DNA of 34,157 nucleotides, taken from NCBI GenBank assembly GCA_016840305.1, contig JAEOSP010000457.1, positions 1-34,157 of the forward strand. The letters are read 5' to 3'. Source of the stretch: Candidatus Hodarchaeota archaeon. GTDB lineage: Archaea; Asgardarchaeota; Heimdallarchaeia; Hodarchaeales; Hodarchaeaceae. Below the pieces are notes generated by a model. It saw nothing but the letters and a program-made list of their open reading frames with translations. It made no database searches and was not told the origin of the DNA. Numbering within the stretch: position 1 is the first letter of the stretch; each line of letters opens with the position of its first letter. Of this stretch, positions 8,475-17,251 are shown piece by piece. The translations under genes and the position numbers were made by a program.

Positions 8475-9527
8475 ATGGCAATGAATCAAACCAAGGCAGA
8501 ATTAGAATATTTAGCACGAATTTCTAAGTTTCCAGCGGAAGTTATAACATCTCATGAGGATTCAAAGCAAGAGGGATTTGAGTATCTTTTTTCTCATGCA
8601 GAAGGATTTAAAGGAAAAAGCAGAGTGAAAATGCTCCCGAAAATCGGTCACGGTTTTACACTGATCAATCGTCTTCGATTGTATAAGATGTTTGCTATCT
8701 ATTTTCGTGGAATGATGAAAGGGATCAACGGATGTTTCAAAGGAGTTACCCCTTATCTTGAGGAGTTAGAAACATCGGGAAAATTATCCGAAAATACTTT
8801 CAAGGCAAATTTACAGAATTTTCCAAATACAGAATTGTGGAACGAATTAGTAGACTATGCAAAAAGCACTTGGGGACTAGGTAGTGTTGGATTCACAGAG
8901 TTACCTAGACAGTTGATATTCAAGAATAAAGCAGTATTCTTTAGATATGCCCTTGTTTTCATTCAAGAAATGGATAAAGACAAAATTGACCCAGCACCTG
9001 AGTTTCCAGCAGGAAAAGAAGTGCAACGTATTTACAAAACGTTAGGTTTTGCAGTAAATGATATTGCAATATGGTTACGTGCAAAAGGAATCCGTTGTCA
9101 AAGTAACCATCCTTTAGGAGGATTAGTAAATACCCCACCACTTGCAGGAAAAGCTGGACTAGGTTGGCGAGGATTTAATGGCTTATTAATAACACCAGAA
9201 TATGGACAGCGTCAAAGAATTGCTCCAATATTTATCGAAGAGAAAATTTTTGAATTTACGGATAATTCTGATCACAAATGGATCGAGGAATATTGTTCAA
9301 AGTGTAAAAAATGTGCTCGAAAATGTCCAACAGGAGCGATTACTCAAGAAAAAGTCGTTTCAATAGATAATATTCCTGGTATTGGGGCTACAATTACCTG
9401 TATTGACCGTGAAAAATGTTTTCCCTATTTTGTAGCCACATTGGGTTGTTCTATTTGCATTCAGGTATGTCCCTTTTCAAAGGGCCCTGATATGTATCTG
9501 AAACTCAAAAAAACACTAGAAAAGTGA
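8475..9527 (+). CDS. QueG/reductive-dehalogenase-like corrinoid iron-sulfur protein (2)
   Basis: This is a diverged paralog of the preceding gene, 350 residues, with the same layout. The first cluster motif is CSKCKKCARKCPTGAI. The second is a single cysteine in REKCFPYF followed by GCSICIQVCPF. The corrinoid core is visible as SNHPLGGLVNTPP and AGLGWRGFNGLLIT, almost superimposable on the neighbour. It is expected to be cytosolic, with no signal peptide. The start is ATG at 8475 after GGAAA; ATG at 8481 is a near alternative. The 34-base gap suggests cotranscription. The pair could act as a heteromer, or each may have its own substrate. Distinction from QueG rests on the duplication, the MarR neighbour and the diverged N-terminus, and is not certain. 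Confidence 0.77.
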   Translation: MAMNQTKAELEYLARISKFPAEVITSHEDSKQEGFEYLFSHAEGFKGKSRVKMLPKIGHGFTLINRLRLYKMFAIYFRGMMKGINGCFKGVTPYLEELETSGKLSENTFKANLQNFPNTELWNELVDYAKSTWGLGSVGFTELPRQLIFKNKAVFFRYALVFIQEMDKDKIDPAPEFPAGKEVQRIYKTLGFAVNDIAIWLRAKGIRCQSNHPLGGLVNTPPLAGKAGLGWRGFNGLLITPEYGQRQRIAPIFIEEKIFEFTDNSDHKWIEEYCSKCKKCARKCPTGAITQEKVVSIDNIPGIGATITCIDREKCFPYFVATLGCSICIQVCPFSKGPDMYLKLKKTLEK

Positions 9528-9738
9528 GATAATTTTTAGTTGTGTGTCATAATTCGTTGGTTATTCGATAAAATGTTTTCAAGAACATCGCCAAATAATT
9601 CTTTTACGACACAATTATTACGTTAATCCAAGCAAAAAAATATTTTAATCATTGATCAGAACTATCAGAAGGACTAGTGAACTCTAAGCCTGATATCGAT
9701 TAATATAAGCTAATTTACTATGAAACTATTGACCTGAG

Positions 9739-10248
9739 CTAAAATGGAGCATTATATTGCTCTGTTTGTACAATTGTGAAGGAAAGGGGAATATCTATTA
9801 CTGGTTGATAAGTTAAACTAATAGTTACTTCTACTAATAATGTACAATTCTCTATTGCGAAATTTGGTATGAAATTTGTGACATCAACGTTGATATTACC
9901 ATTCCAAGTCTCTCCAGCTGCTATTGTTCCAATCGAATTACTGCCACTTGCAACTTCAATCCCATTTAACAAACTAGAAACTTCCCAATTATTTGAAGTA
10001 ATTTTTATGTCGATTTTTAATCCTTTAATGCTATAAAATCCATTATTTTCTAATTTAAACACAGTCGAAATACTTAAATAGCCTTCGTAATCTGGTGGAA
10101 ATCCTGTTAAAGTAATAGAAGGGTTTATTGATATATCACTAGTTTGGTAACTGATATTGATAACTGAATATACGACAGATGCTCCATAAACAGCGATTAA
10201 TATAATAATTATGATAAGAAACCCTGATATGGATTTTTTCTTTGACAA
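9739..10248 (-). CDS. Membrane-anchored extracytoplasmic beta-domain protein
   Basis: The 169-residue protein has a short basic N-terminus (SKKKS), one hydrophobic helix at about 9-31 that serves as anchor or uncleaved signal, and a beta-rich extracytoplasmic domain. The pattern of the domain (TVFKLENNGFYSIKGLKIDIKI..., GTIAAGETWNGNINVDVTNF) resembles LEA14/WHy-like or Ig-like domains found in archaeal surface proteins, but I cannot assign a family firmly. The start is TTG at 10248, supported by GAGGAAGAAG just upstream. The 211 bases before its end and the 171 bases after its start hold no gene. Confidence 0.6.
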   Translation of the reverse strand: MSKKKSISGFLIIIIILIAVYGASVVYSVINISYQTSDISINPSITLTGFPPDYEGYLSISTVFKLENNGFYSIKGLKIDIKITSNNWEVSSLLNGIEVASGSNSIGTIAAGETWNGNINVDVTNFIPNFAIENCTLLVEVTISLTYQPVIDIPLSFTIVQTEQYNAPF

Positions 10249-10380
10249 TTACTTCTTCCTCAATCATGAATGAAAAGATGCCCCAATAAAGTGTATTGTG
10301 GAACAGTTTTTTTAGTTCCAGTTATCACCTTTAAAATTATAATTTTCTTCTATCATAACTGTGTTTAGTTTTTTCGGCCG

Positions 10381-10390
10381 AATTTAAATA
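10381..10390 (+). promoter_or_regulatory. TATA box of the MinD-like gene, probable leaderless transcript
   Basis: AATTTAAATA lies about 30-39 bases upstream of the ATG at 10420. In archaea transcription starts about 25 bases after the TATA box, so the mRNA probably begins at or very near the start codon, and no ribosome-binding site is visible. Confidence 0.5.
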
Positions 10391-10419
10391 AGCAAAATCT
10401 TTTCTTTTGAACGATTGAA

Positions 10420-11349
10420 ATGTTAAAAATTGCCTGTCTTTCTACTGGAACTACAACTTCTCAAACTCCTGTTATGTCAACAGTTATGTATGAAGTAATT
10501 AAAAAGTATTTGAAAGATAATGAGGAATTCATTCCAAAATTTCCCCTTGCATGTATTTTTGATTTTTCTTCAATGTACTCTACTATACAATTTTTTGCCA
10601 CTGATAAAATTTTAATGCGTATGGGTGAATTAACTTCTTTAGTAGAGCAAATGAAGTTAACATCAGTCTTAGATTGGTCTAAATGTAGTTTTCCGTCAAA
10701 ATTTGTTCATAAAAAATCAAATGAACCCCTTTTCTTTACAATACCAATTTTTTCACGAGGCGTAACAGAAACTCTTAGCAAAGCAGAAGCACTTGAATTA
10801 GCACGACATTTCTTACAAATCTCTGTAACATTACAGAAAGCCGGTTCTCAGTATATATTCTTTGATTTAGCACCAATTGAACAACGAAAGGAAAATTTCA
10901 TTGAACTTGCCGCATTGATTAATTCAAATATGATAATTGGTATTGTTGATCTGAATAAAAATAATTTTGACGAAGTAATTAAAGAAATTAAAATTCTTGA
11001 ATCATCCTTAAGGCATTTTGATATATTTGCAAAACCAGGATTTATGTTAAATGGGTTAGTATTCAACAAAATAACAGAACAAACTTTATCCGAAAAATGG
11101 ATTGAAAAAGTGATGGCTAATTTCTCCTACCCAATACTAGGAATGATAAGAGAGGATCGAGAATTGACTAAAGTTATAAGAGAATTTGAAATTCCGACTA
11201 TCGATACTCTTTTCCATAAAATAAAGGCTGCTAAGGATTTTCAGGCTACAGCAGAGATGCTCATCCAAATTGCTAGTGACCCTAGTGCCTTACGAACTGT
11301 TTCTGAAGACCAATATAAATACATAGAAGATAGAATCTACACTACTTAA
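10420..11349 (+). CDS. MinD/ParA-like protein with degenerate P-loop
   Basis: This 309-residue protein resembles the MinD/ParA branch of SIMIBI ATPases in overall plan but not in its catalytic residues. The N-terminal strand and loop read KIACLSTGTTTSQTPVMS where MinD has a KGGxGKT loop, so both the signature and P-loop lysines are missing. Later elements keep the family pattern: QYIFFDLAP (about 144-152) at the Walker B/switch strand, LNGLVFNKI (about 209-217) at the NK base-recognition strand, and YPILGMIREDRELTKVIREF near 232-251. It probably does not hydrolyse ATP, or does so in an unusual way. Its end overlaps by 4 bases the end of the VWA surface-protein gene on the other strand, which suggests linked roles. 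The assignment is by eye and moderate. Confidence 0.5.
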   Translation: MLKIACLSTGTTTSQTPVMSTVMYEVIKKYLKDNEEFIPKFPLACIFDFSSMYSTIQFFATDKILMRMGELTSLVEQMKLTSVLDWSKCSFPSKFVHKKSNEPLFFTIPIFSRGVTETLSKAEALELARHFLQISVTLQKAGSQYIFFDLAPIEQRKENFIELAALINSNMIIGIVDLNKNNFDEVIKEIKILESSLRHFDIFAKPGFMLNGLVFNKITEQTLSEKWIEKVMANFSYPILGMIREDRELTKVIREFEIPTIDTLFHKIKAAKDFQATAEMLIQIASDPSALRTVSEDQYKYIEDRIYTT

Positions 11350-13805
11350 CCTATTTCTCTTTTCATTCGTTCTCTGAACTTAATAACGTCAATTTCTTCA
11401 TTAGAAATAATACTCGACATCTCTCTTCTGATTGGTTGTATATAGGTAGCGATTCTTGCCTGAAAGTTAATAACTTGCTCATCCTTTGCAATAATATCCA
11501 AGAAAAGGTCTCGATCAAGATTTAGATCAACCATCAATTCTTCGACCGAGGAGGCATCTTTTAACTGAGAAGCAACAGCTTCTGGAGAAAGGTTAGTTGC
11601 ACGACTTAGCCTTTGGATTATTTGATCAAGAGTAGCACCTGAAGAAATACTAAGAAGATCTTCAGGACTTAATCTTTGACCAGTTAGATTAAAGATATTT
11701 TCCGCAAATTGATCTAGATCAGCTGTTGAGTCAATTACCGCATTCAAAGCATCGGGAGTCATGGTGATGCCTTTTTCCTGCAAAGCTAGATTGATCATGG
11801 ATCTATCTGGAAATAGACGATTTCGAACCTTATTGGTGACCGATCGAAGTTGATATGCTTGGGCTGTTACATAAACTCCAAGGAATGACAGCAAAAGGCC
11901 TAATGTTGTGAAAAATCCAGTCCATTTGAGTGTATCGAACGCTTGTCGATTATATGTGTATTTCAAAACGACAGTCGTACCCTGTGATAGTATAATCGTA
12001 CTTACAGTTTGATTTTCAATGACAATTATTGTCTGATTTGCCGTAGTAATATTTATACGATAATCAAGAGACACTTCTTGAGCTACTGCATCGTAATATC
12101 CTTCAGAACAATTGACTTTGAAAAATATTGTTCCCTGTAAAAATGCAGGTTCATTAAAAGTGAGATTAAATTGGAAAACTGTGTTACTTCCAGTTGTGAG
12201 TGATGAAATGTTAGAAGGATTCCATGAACTGGTTAAATTATAGGAACTGAAATTGGCTAAGACATAAGGAGTAATATAAGTATAATTGTAAATTGGATTC
12301 TTATTAGAAACATTGAGCAGAAATATAACAGATTGGTTGTTAACAATCCCATTCTCTGATAAACCAAAAATTTTGAAAGAAAAGGCATTATCGGGAATAT
12401 CAGATAAGATCTGAGACTGAAGATCCATTCCTGAAACAGAAGAGGTATTCTGAGTAATGGATTCTATGAATATGGGAGGTTGAAAGGAAGAGAGACGACT
12501 TTTAATTTGCTCCGAAATGGAAGAATTCATGCATGTAATATTAAATTTCCATTCTCCGAGCGCGGGAAAATCAAAGATAACAGACTTTGGAATATCTAAA
12601 GTAATAGGAATAATATCCTCACTCATGTTAAGATCTGTAATCATTCTTATTGTCCCATTTGGATCAAGAACTGTTAAATTAAAATTAATTCCTGAATTGT
12701 TCCAATTAAGGTCCCATTTTAAGCGACGAATGTCCTTGCTTACATTAAATGAAAATAAATTTTGTGTTAGGTTATCTGTTACCAATATATCTTTTGAGTC
12801 AACCATTGACCAGCCTGAAGCACTATCACGTGATTTCAAAAATCCTTCAGATAAATCAAGAGTGTTATTACCAGTATAGAAATCACCATTAGCTCCATAA
12901 GTTTCATTATTGGAGACATTTGTCAAAAAATTTTCATCAAATTCGTATCCAGTTCCTTCAAATAATCCGATTGAATGGATTCTTACATTATTTTCTCTAG
13001 CAATTTTCACTGGGCTCTCAGAATAAGGACCACCCTCTTGAGGAGTAGAGAAATTAGCAGGCTCCTTTAAAAAGCCTGTATAATTTTCATTAGACACATC
13101 AACTCCCCAAGGACCAGTATTGTGTTCTCCATCAGTTAAAAATAAAATTGACTTAAGAGTAGGGGTTTCTCTTTGATTATTTAGTAAAAGTTCTAGTGAA
13201 TAATTTAATCCAGCCCAAGCGTCAGTCCATCCTACCCCTACTAAACTATCTGTTTCAGTAATTATATTTGACAAATGAGATTGGTTTGCTATAAAATCTA
13301 ACCCCGCGTGTATATCTGCATCATTAGACCAATTTCCATCTTGACTACCGGCAAATGTCACTAAAGCAATACGATCGTTAGAAATTCCGCGATTGCTACT
13401 GTCGTTAAGGAGGTTAAGGAAAGTTTTTATTGCTGTTTGAGCAATGGGCATACGATTTGCATCCATACTCCCAGATACATCTATACACATCACAATATCA
13501 GAATCAATCAAAGGAGGAGCAGGTTGAGACTCCAAAAATATGCTACCTCCTTCCGTGATATTTACATCTACCACTATTGTTTTATTGACCTCTACCGTGA
13601 CAGTTTGATTGGTTTCCACAGGTATTTCGATTTCTATTTCAACTTCTTCTGGAATTTCCTCTATCACCTCAATTGGAGGGAGAGAGGTAAACATAAACAA
13701 AGGAACAGTGACAATGAAAGCTACTATTAATGCAACCGTACGACGATGTTGCTTTAGTGCCTCCAAATAATAACTACTACTCTGTAATTGAATTCGTGAT
13801 GACAT
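11346..13805 (-). CDS. Two-TM von Willebrand A-domain surface protein with cytosolic helical tail
   Basis: The 819-residue protein has a short cytosolic N-terminus, membrane helix 1 (about 23-41), an acidic Glu/Val/Ile stretch, and a VWA domain (about 103-315). The VWA domain has the metal-site motif DVSGSM at 109-114 and the partner segment FLTDGEHNTG. A beta-rich, Asn-x-Ser/Thr-rich extracellular region follows to about 615. Membrane helix 2 (about 625-645) precedes a ~170-residue cytosolic tail of short predicted helices (ALQEKGITMTPDALNAVI; LSPEDLLSISSGATLDQIIQ). VWA domains bind ligands through a divalent metal, so this looks like an adhesion or sensing receptor with a signalling tail. 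It is transcribed toward, and overlaps by 4 bases, the MinD-like gene. The start is ATG at 13805. Confidence 0.85.
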   Translation of the reverse strand: MSSRIQLQSSSYYLEALKQHRRTVALIVAFIVTVPLFMFTSLPPIEVIEEIPEEVEIEIEIPVETNQTVTVEVNKTIVVDVNITEGGSIFLESQPAPPLIDSDIVMCIDVSGSMDANRMPIAQTAIKTFLNLLNDSSNRGISNDRIALVTFAGSQDGNWSNDADIHAGLDFIANQSHLSNIITETDSLVGVGWTDAWAGLNYSLELLLNNQRETPTLKSILFLTDGEHNTGPWGVDVSNENYTGFLKEPANFSTPQEGGPYSESPVKIARENNVRIHSIGLFEGTGYEFDENFLTNVSNNETYGANGDFYTGNNTLDLSEGFLKSRDSASGWSMVDSKDILVTDNLTQNLFSFNVSKDIRRLKWDLNWNNSGINFNLTVLDPNGTIRMITDLNMSEDIIPITLDIPKSVIFDFPALGEWKFNITCMNSSISEQIKSRLSSFQPPIFIESITQNTSSVSGMDLQSQILSDIPDNAFSFKIFGLSENGIVNNQSVIFLLNVSNKNPIYNYTYITPYVLANFSSYNLTSSWNPSNISSLTTGSNTVFQFNLTFNEPAFLQGTIFFKVNCSEGYYDAVAQEVSLDYRINITTANQTIIVIENQTVSTIILSQGTTVVLKYTYNRQAFDTLKWTGFFTTLGLLLSFLGVYVTAQAYQLRSVTNKVRNRLFPDRSMINLALQEKGITMTPDALNAVIDSTADLDQFAENIFNLTGQRLSPEDLLSISSGATLDQIIQRLSRATNLSPEAVASQLKDASSVEELMVDLNLDRDLFLDIIAKDEQVINFQARIATYIQPIRREMSSIISNEEIDVIKFRERMKREIG

Positions 13806-14003
13806 TAGTTAACCATCGTCATTTTTGCTATTCACATTAAAATTCATTGAGATACTAGCCATCCAAAGAAATTGGTAATTTGATACGATTATACCTACTT
13901 CAACTTTTAAGAAATTTGTTTTCATGTCATTTGAAATTCTTCTTAAGTACTTGCAATCCAAATTTATCTAGATAAGTATATCTTCATTCAGGACATATTG
14001 ACT

Positions 14004-16166
14004 ATGAATGATCCAGACAAACCTCAAGAAAAATTAGATCTAGAGTTCAGCGAGTATAAATCAATAGTAGAAAATGCTAACGATGGTATTATACTCATCC
14101 AGGACGGTTTAGTAAGTTTTGCGAATAAAAAAATGGAAACTTTGCTAGGAATCAAGCTTGAAGATGCAATTAATAAACCATTTCTTAACTATATTCATCC
14201 TAACTCCTTATCCTTAATCGAAAATCGGTATAAACAACGAATGGCTGGCAACTATGTTCCTTCGATTTATGAAACATCTTTAAAGCGTGTTGATGGAACT
14301 CCAATTCATGTAGAAGTAAATGCTAAACTAATTACTTATAATGGTTCCCCTGCTAACCTTATATTTATACGTGATCCTTCTGAAAGATCGTATTTAAACG
14401 AAAGCATGACTGCTTTCATGAATTCATCTCCTGTTGCCTTTTATCTATTTAATTCGGAATTAATATTGATAGATACTAATAAAGCAGGTATTGATCAATT
14501 TACAGGCAGAAGGAGTAAAAATGATCTTGTGGGTGCACATTTAACTGATATGGTACCGAATATTGAGAATACTGATAGGTATCAGCAGTATCTTGACGTA
14601 ATCAAAACTGGGAAACCCCTTGAGATGGATGAAATCAAAGGTGAAGGCTTCTTCGAAAAGAAATATTATTCGGTACGTGCATTTAAAGTTGGAAATGGTT
14701 TAGGAATTATTTCTTCTGATATAACTGATCGTGTAGAAGCAGAATATGCCGTCAAAAAAGTAAAACAACAGTTACAGGACACTTTTGATCATACTCCCTT
14801 CGCTGTATATGTGAAAGATCTCGAAGGGCGATATTTACTAGTAAACAAAGTTTGGAGAGAGAGAACTGGTCTAAATAATAAAGAAGTTATCGGAAAAAGT
14901 GATATCGAACTTTTCCCTAAATATAGATCTTCACCGTGGAGCGAACATGAGAAAGAAGTGTTGAAAAGCGGTGTCTCAACCAGGTTTGAGGAAGTTGGGA
15001 GAACAAGTAGTAGGATTTATCTTGCAACCAAATTCCTTTTAACGGATGATATGGGTGAACCCTATGCATTATGTAACAGTTCATTAGATATCACTGCTAG
15101 AAAGAATATCGAAGAAGCTTTACGCAAAAGCGAGCAAAAATACCGTATGTTAGTTGAAAGGTTGGAGGAAGCAGTCTTTTTAGAAAATGCTGAAGGTAAA
15201 ATAGTTTTTGTTAACCCAAGAGGGGTTGAACTATTAAGGATATCTTCAGAAGAAGAAATCCTTGGTCAACACTGGAGCGAATTTACTCCTCCAGAAGCTA
15301 TTGAGAAGAGTAGGATTGAATCAGCCAAACGTCCCCTTGGAATATCAAGTACCTACGAAACACAAATGCAGGCAATAGATGGAACGATAATTCCAATCCA
15401 AATTACTGCAACACCAATATTTACAGAAAATAATGAGTTTAATGGAGTATTATGTGTTTATACTGATTTAACAGAACGTTCACAAGCAGAAGAGCGACTT
15501 AAAAAAGTTAAACGTGAGGAAGAGCTCTACCATACAATGCAATCGCATTTTATTAAAAATGATCTTCAGAAAATAACTTTTGAATTGGAATTGAAACAGC
15601 GTTTAGGTGTGAGGGATATGTATATTGACTTCAAAGACATAATAGCCGTGTGCCACCGCGCTTCTAGGACAATTGATAGAGTCAATAAAATCTATTCAGT
15701 TTTACAATCAGAAATGAACCCCGATGGTAATCCTCACTCATTAATGAAATTAATTCGTGAAATATCCTCAGATTATGGATTTTCAATTAACTTCAAGTGC
15801 AAAGGAATGGATTTACAATTAATTATTGATGATTACTACACCGATTTATTAGCAGAAATATTTTACTTTATTGAAAAATCAACAAAGGGAGAAATCTCTC
15901 TTTCATGTGATTGGAGTTATGAGGATGATTCATTTTTCAATTTAATCATAGAGGAGAAAGATTCTGATCCTTTACCTCCTGATTTATGTCTTAGAATATC
16001 CCAAGGAGTGACTGAGGAATGGGAAAGTTTAGGCCATTATAGCGGCTTGACACTAGCATCGGTAATTGCAAATTACTATGGAGGGAAATTACTAATTTCT
16101 CCAATGATAGTTAAAGGAAATGAGTTTCGAATTCTTCTACCCTCCTCATTAATCAAGGAAGCTTGA
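14004..16166 (+). CDS. Multi-PAS sensor histidine-kinase-like protein
   Basis: This soluble, about 720-residue protein has four PAS/PAC units in series (about 15-125, 130-245, 250-370 and 375-495). Examples are SIVENANDGIILIQDGLVSF, the PAC-like DGTPIHVEVNAKLI, and DGTIIPIQITATPIFTE before a DLTERSQAEERL linker. The phosphoacceptor region reads SHFIKNDLQKI, with the candidate histidine at H515. The ATPase domain is weak: no clear N-box asparagine is visible, and only GLTLASVIANYYGGKLLI recalls the G2 box. It may be a diverged kinase or a signalling scaffold. It has no membrane helices, so it senses inside the cell through PAS ligands or redox. The frame opens at TTG 13998, but ATG at 14004 is preferred; a TATA-like stretch (AATTTATCTAGATAAG) about 30-45 bases upstream suggests a short leader. 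No response regulator is nearby. Confidence 0.8.
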   Translation: MNDPDKPQEKLDLEFSEYKSIVENANDGIILIQDGLVSFANKKMETLLGIKLEDAINKPFLNYIHPNSLSLIENRYKQRMAGNYVPSIYETSLKRVDGTPIHVEVNAKLITYNGSPANLIFIRDPSERSYLNESMTAFMNSSPVAFYLFNSELILIDTNKAGIDQFTGRRSKNDLVGAHLTDMVPNIENTDRYQQYLDVIKTGKPLEMDEIKGEGFFEKKYYSVRAFKVGNGLGIISSDITDRVEAEYAVKKVKQQLQDTFDHTPFAVYVKDLEGRYLLVNKVWRERTGLNNKEVIGKSDIELFPKYRSSPWSEHEKEVLKSGVSTRFEEVGRTSSRIYLATKFLLTDDMGEPYALCNSSLDITARKNIEEALRKSEQKYRMLVERLEEAVFLENAEGKIVFVNPRGVELLRISSEEEILGQHWSEFTPPEAIEKSRIESAKRPLGISSTYETQMQAIDGTIIPIQITATPIFTENNEFNGVLCVYTDLTERSQAEERLKKVKREEELYHTMQSHFIKNDLQKITFELELKQRLGVRDMYIDFKDIIAVCHRASRTIDRVNKIYSVLQSEMNPDGNPHSLMKLIREISSDYGFSINFKCKGMDLQLIIDDYYTDLLAEIFYFIEKSTKGEISLSCDWSYEDDSFFNLIIEEKDSDPLPPDLCLRISQGVTEEWESLGHYSGLTLASVIANYYGGKLLISPMIVKGNEFRILLPSSLIKEA

Positions 16167-16187
16167 AATTTTTTTCAATTGACTAAA

Positions 16188-17000
16188 TCACTTGCTTACA
16201 TTAATTCCATGTCGTTCAAGAATTTCGAATAGCCTTTCTTCCCCCAAAATCCCCTGGGTAATTTTTCGACTGATATGTTCTGACCAACTATACTTATCGT
16301 AATCGATTTCATCAGTTCTGCCGTCTCTAAAGGGAATTTTTGCCCTCTGTTTAATGTAGTAACCTTGAGTAATGTACCCATCGTCCATCGCTCTCATCAT
16401 TTCTTCAATTTCCTCATCTGAAGGATCATGATAGGTATCCCTGAAAGCTGTGTACTTCAACGGGTACCTTGGACGAATATCTGTTTCAAAAGATGGATCT
16501 GGGTAACCTAAACACAAGCCTACAACAGGAAAAACTCTATTTGGAAGATTAAAAAGCTTTTTTATGCGATCTGCGTGCAAGGGTATTGCTCCCAATAAAA
16601 CTGAACCTAAACCGTAAGCCTCTGCGGTTAGTATTATATTTTCAGCAACACATGTTACGTCCTGCATACCTAGCCAAAGATGCATCCCATCATCAAAATC
16701 ATACGTATAACCCCGTTTTTGCACTATTTTTTCAATTTTATTAAAATCTAAAAGAAAGAGCATAAATACTGAGGTTGACGGATAGACCCCACTTTTCAAC
16801 CGCATTTTTTCACGATTTCTAGTGTAAATTATACTGTAAAGCTGAGCTGCAAAAGGAGCACGAATACCAGCATTCAATATATCCTCCAAAACATCATCTG
16901 GTACAGTTTTATCTAAAAACTTTCTTATAGATCGTCGATTATTAATAATTTGAAATAAATCTGTATTTTCTGGAGTTGCTCTCATTATTTCATTCCTCAT
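16188..17000 (-). CDS. Nitroreductase-family FMN oxidoreductase
   Basis: The 270-residue protein matches the nitroreductase fold: NNRRSIRKF at about 17-25 (FMN-phosphate-binding arginines), AGIRAPFAAQ at about 45-54, AENIILTAEAYGLGSVLLGAIP at mid-length, and FPVVGLCLGYPDP. These enzymes are cytosolic flavoprotein dimers that reduce nitro, quinone or other acceptors with NAD(P)H; the substrate is unknown. The ~70 residues after LGYPDP are a longer tail than usual. The first ATG at 17000 overlaps the stop of the small upstream gene (ATGA), which indicates coupled translation. ATG at 16985, preceded by GAGGAA, may be the true start. It faces the PAS kinase gene tail-to-tail with 21 bases between. 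Confidence 0.87.
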   Translation of the reverse strand: MRNEIMRATPENTDLFQIINNRRSIRKFLDKTVPDDVLEDILNAGIRAPFAAQLYSIIYTRNREKMRLKSGVYPSTSVFMLFLLDFNKIEKIVQKRGYTYDFDDGMHLWLGMQDVTCVAENIILTAEAYGLGSVLLGAIPLHADRIKKLFNLPNRVFPVVGLCLGYPDPSFETDIRPRYPLKYTAFRDTYHDPSDEEIEEMMRAMDDGYITQGYYIKQRAKIPFRDGRTDEIDYDKYSWSEHISRKITQGILGEERLFEILERHGINVSK

Positions 17001-17251
17001 TCGCTAGTTAAGCTTTCTATATCAATATTCTCAGCTAAACTCCATACTATAGCCTTTTTTTCCTTTGATAACTTCCTCTTTAGTAACCCCTCATCATAGA
17101 GATCGGCAATAGATGGAGGAACACGATCTCGGCACTCTGCAACCCCGAGGATTTCAGCTTCCTTTATTAATTCTTCAGTTGTAGCCTCAATCATATCTTC
17201 CAACAGTAGGAGGATTAAACGCTTTGATTTAGCAGTATCTTTAAAGGACAT
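16997..17251 (-). CDS. Small hypothetical protein, possibly winged-helix-like
   Basis: This 84-residue soluble protein is encoded immediately upstream of the nitroreductase, with a 4-base stop/start overlap, so the two are one operon. It is largely helical. The pattern EATTEELIKEAEILGVAECRDRVPPSIADLYDEGLLKRKLSKEKKAIVWSL resembles a small winged helix (two helices, a recognition-like helix, a beta hairpin ending in VWSL). It could regulate the operon or partner the enzyme. I do not recognise a family. Confidence 0.6.
   Translation of the reverse strand: MSFKDTAKSKRLILLLLEDMIEATTEELIKEAEILGVAECRDRVPPSIADLYDEGLLKRKLSKEKKAIVWSLAENIDIESLTSE

Noticed and set aside
13873..13882. TTGGTAATTT near the PAS kinase promoter, similar to the ABC-operon inverted repeat
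   Set aside because: It is a single partial half-site in AT-rich DNA with no partner arm nearby. Chance is the simpler explanation.
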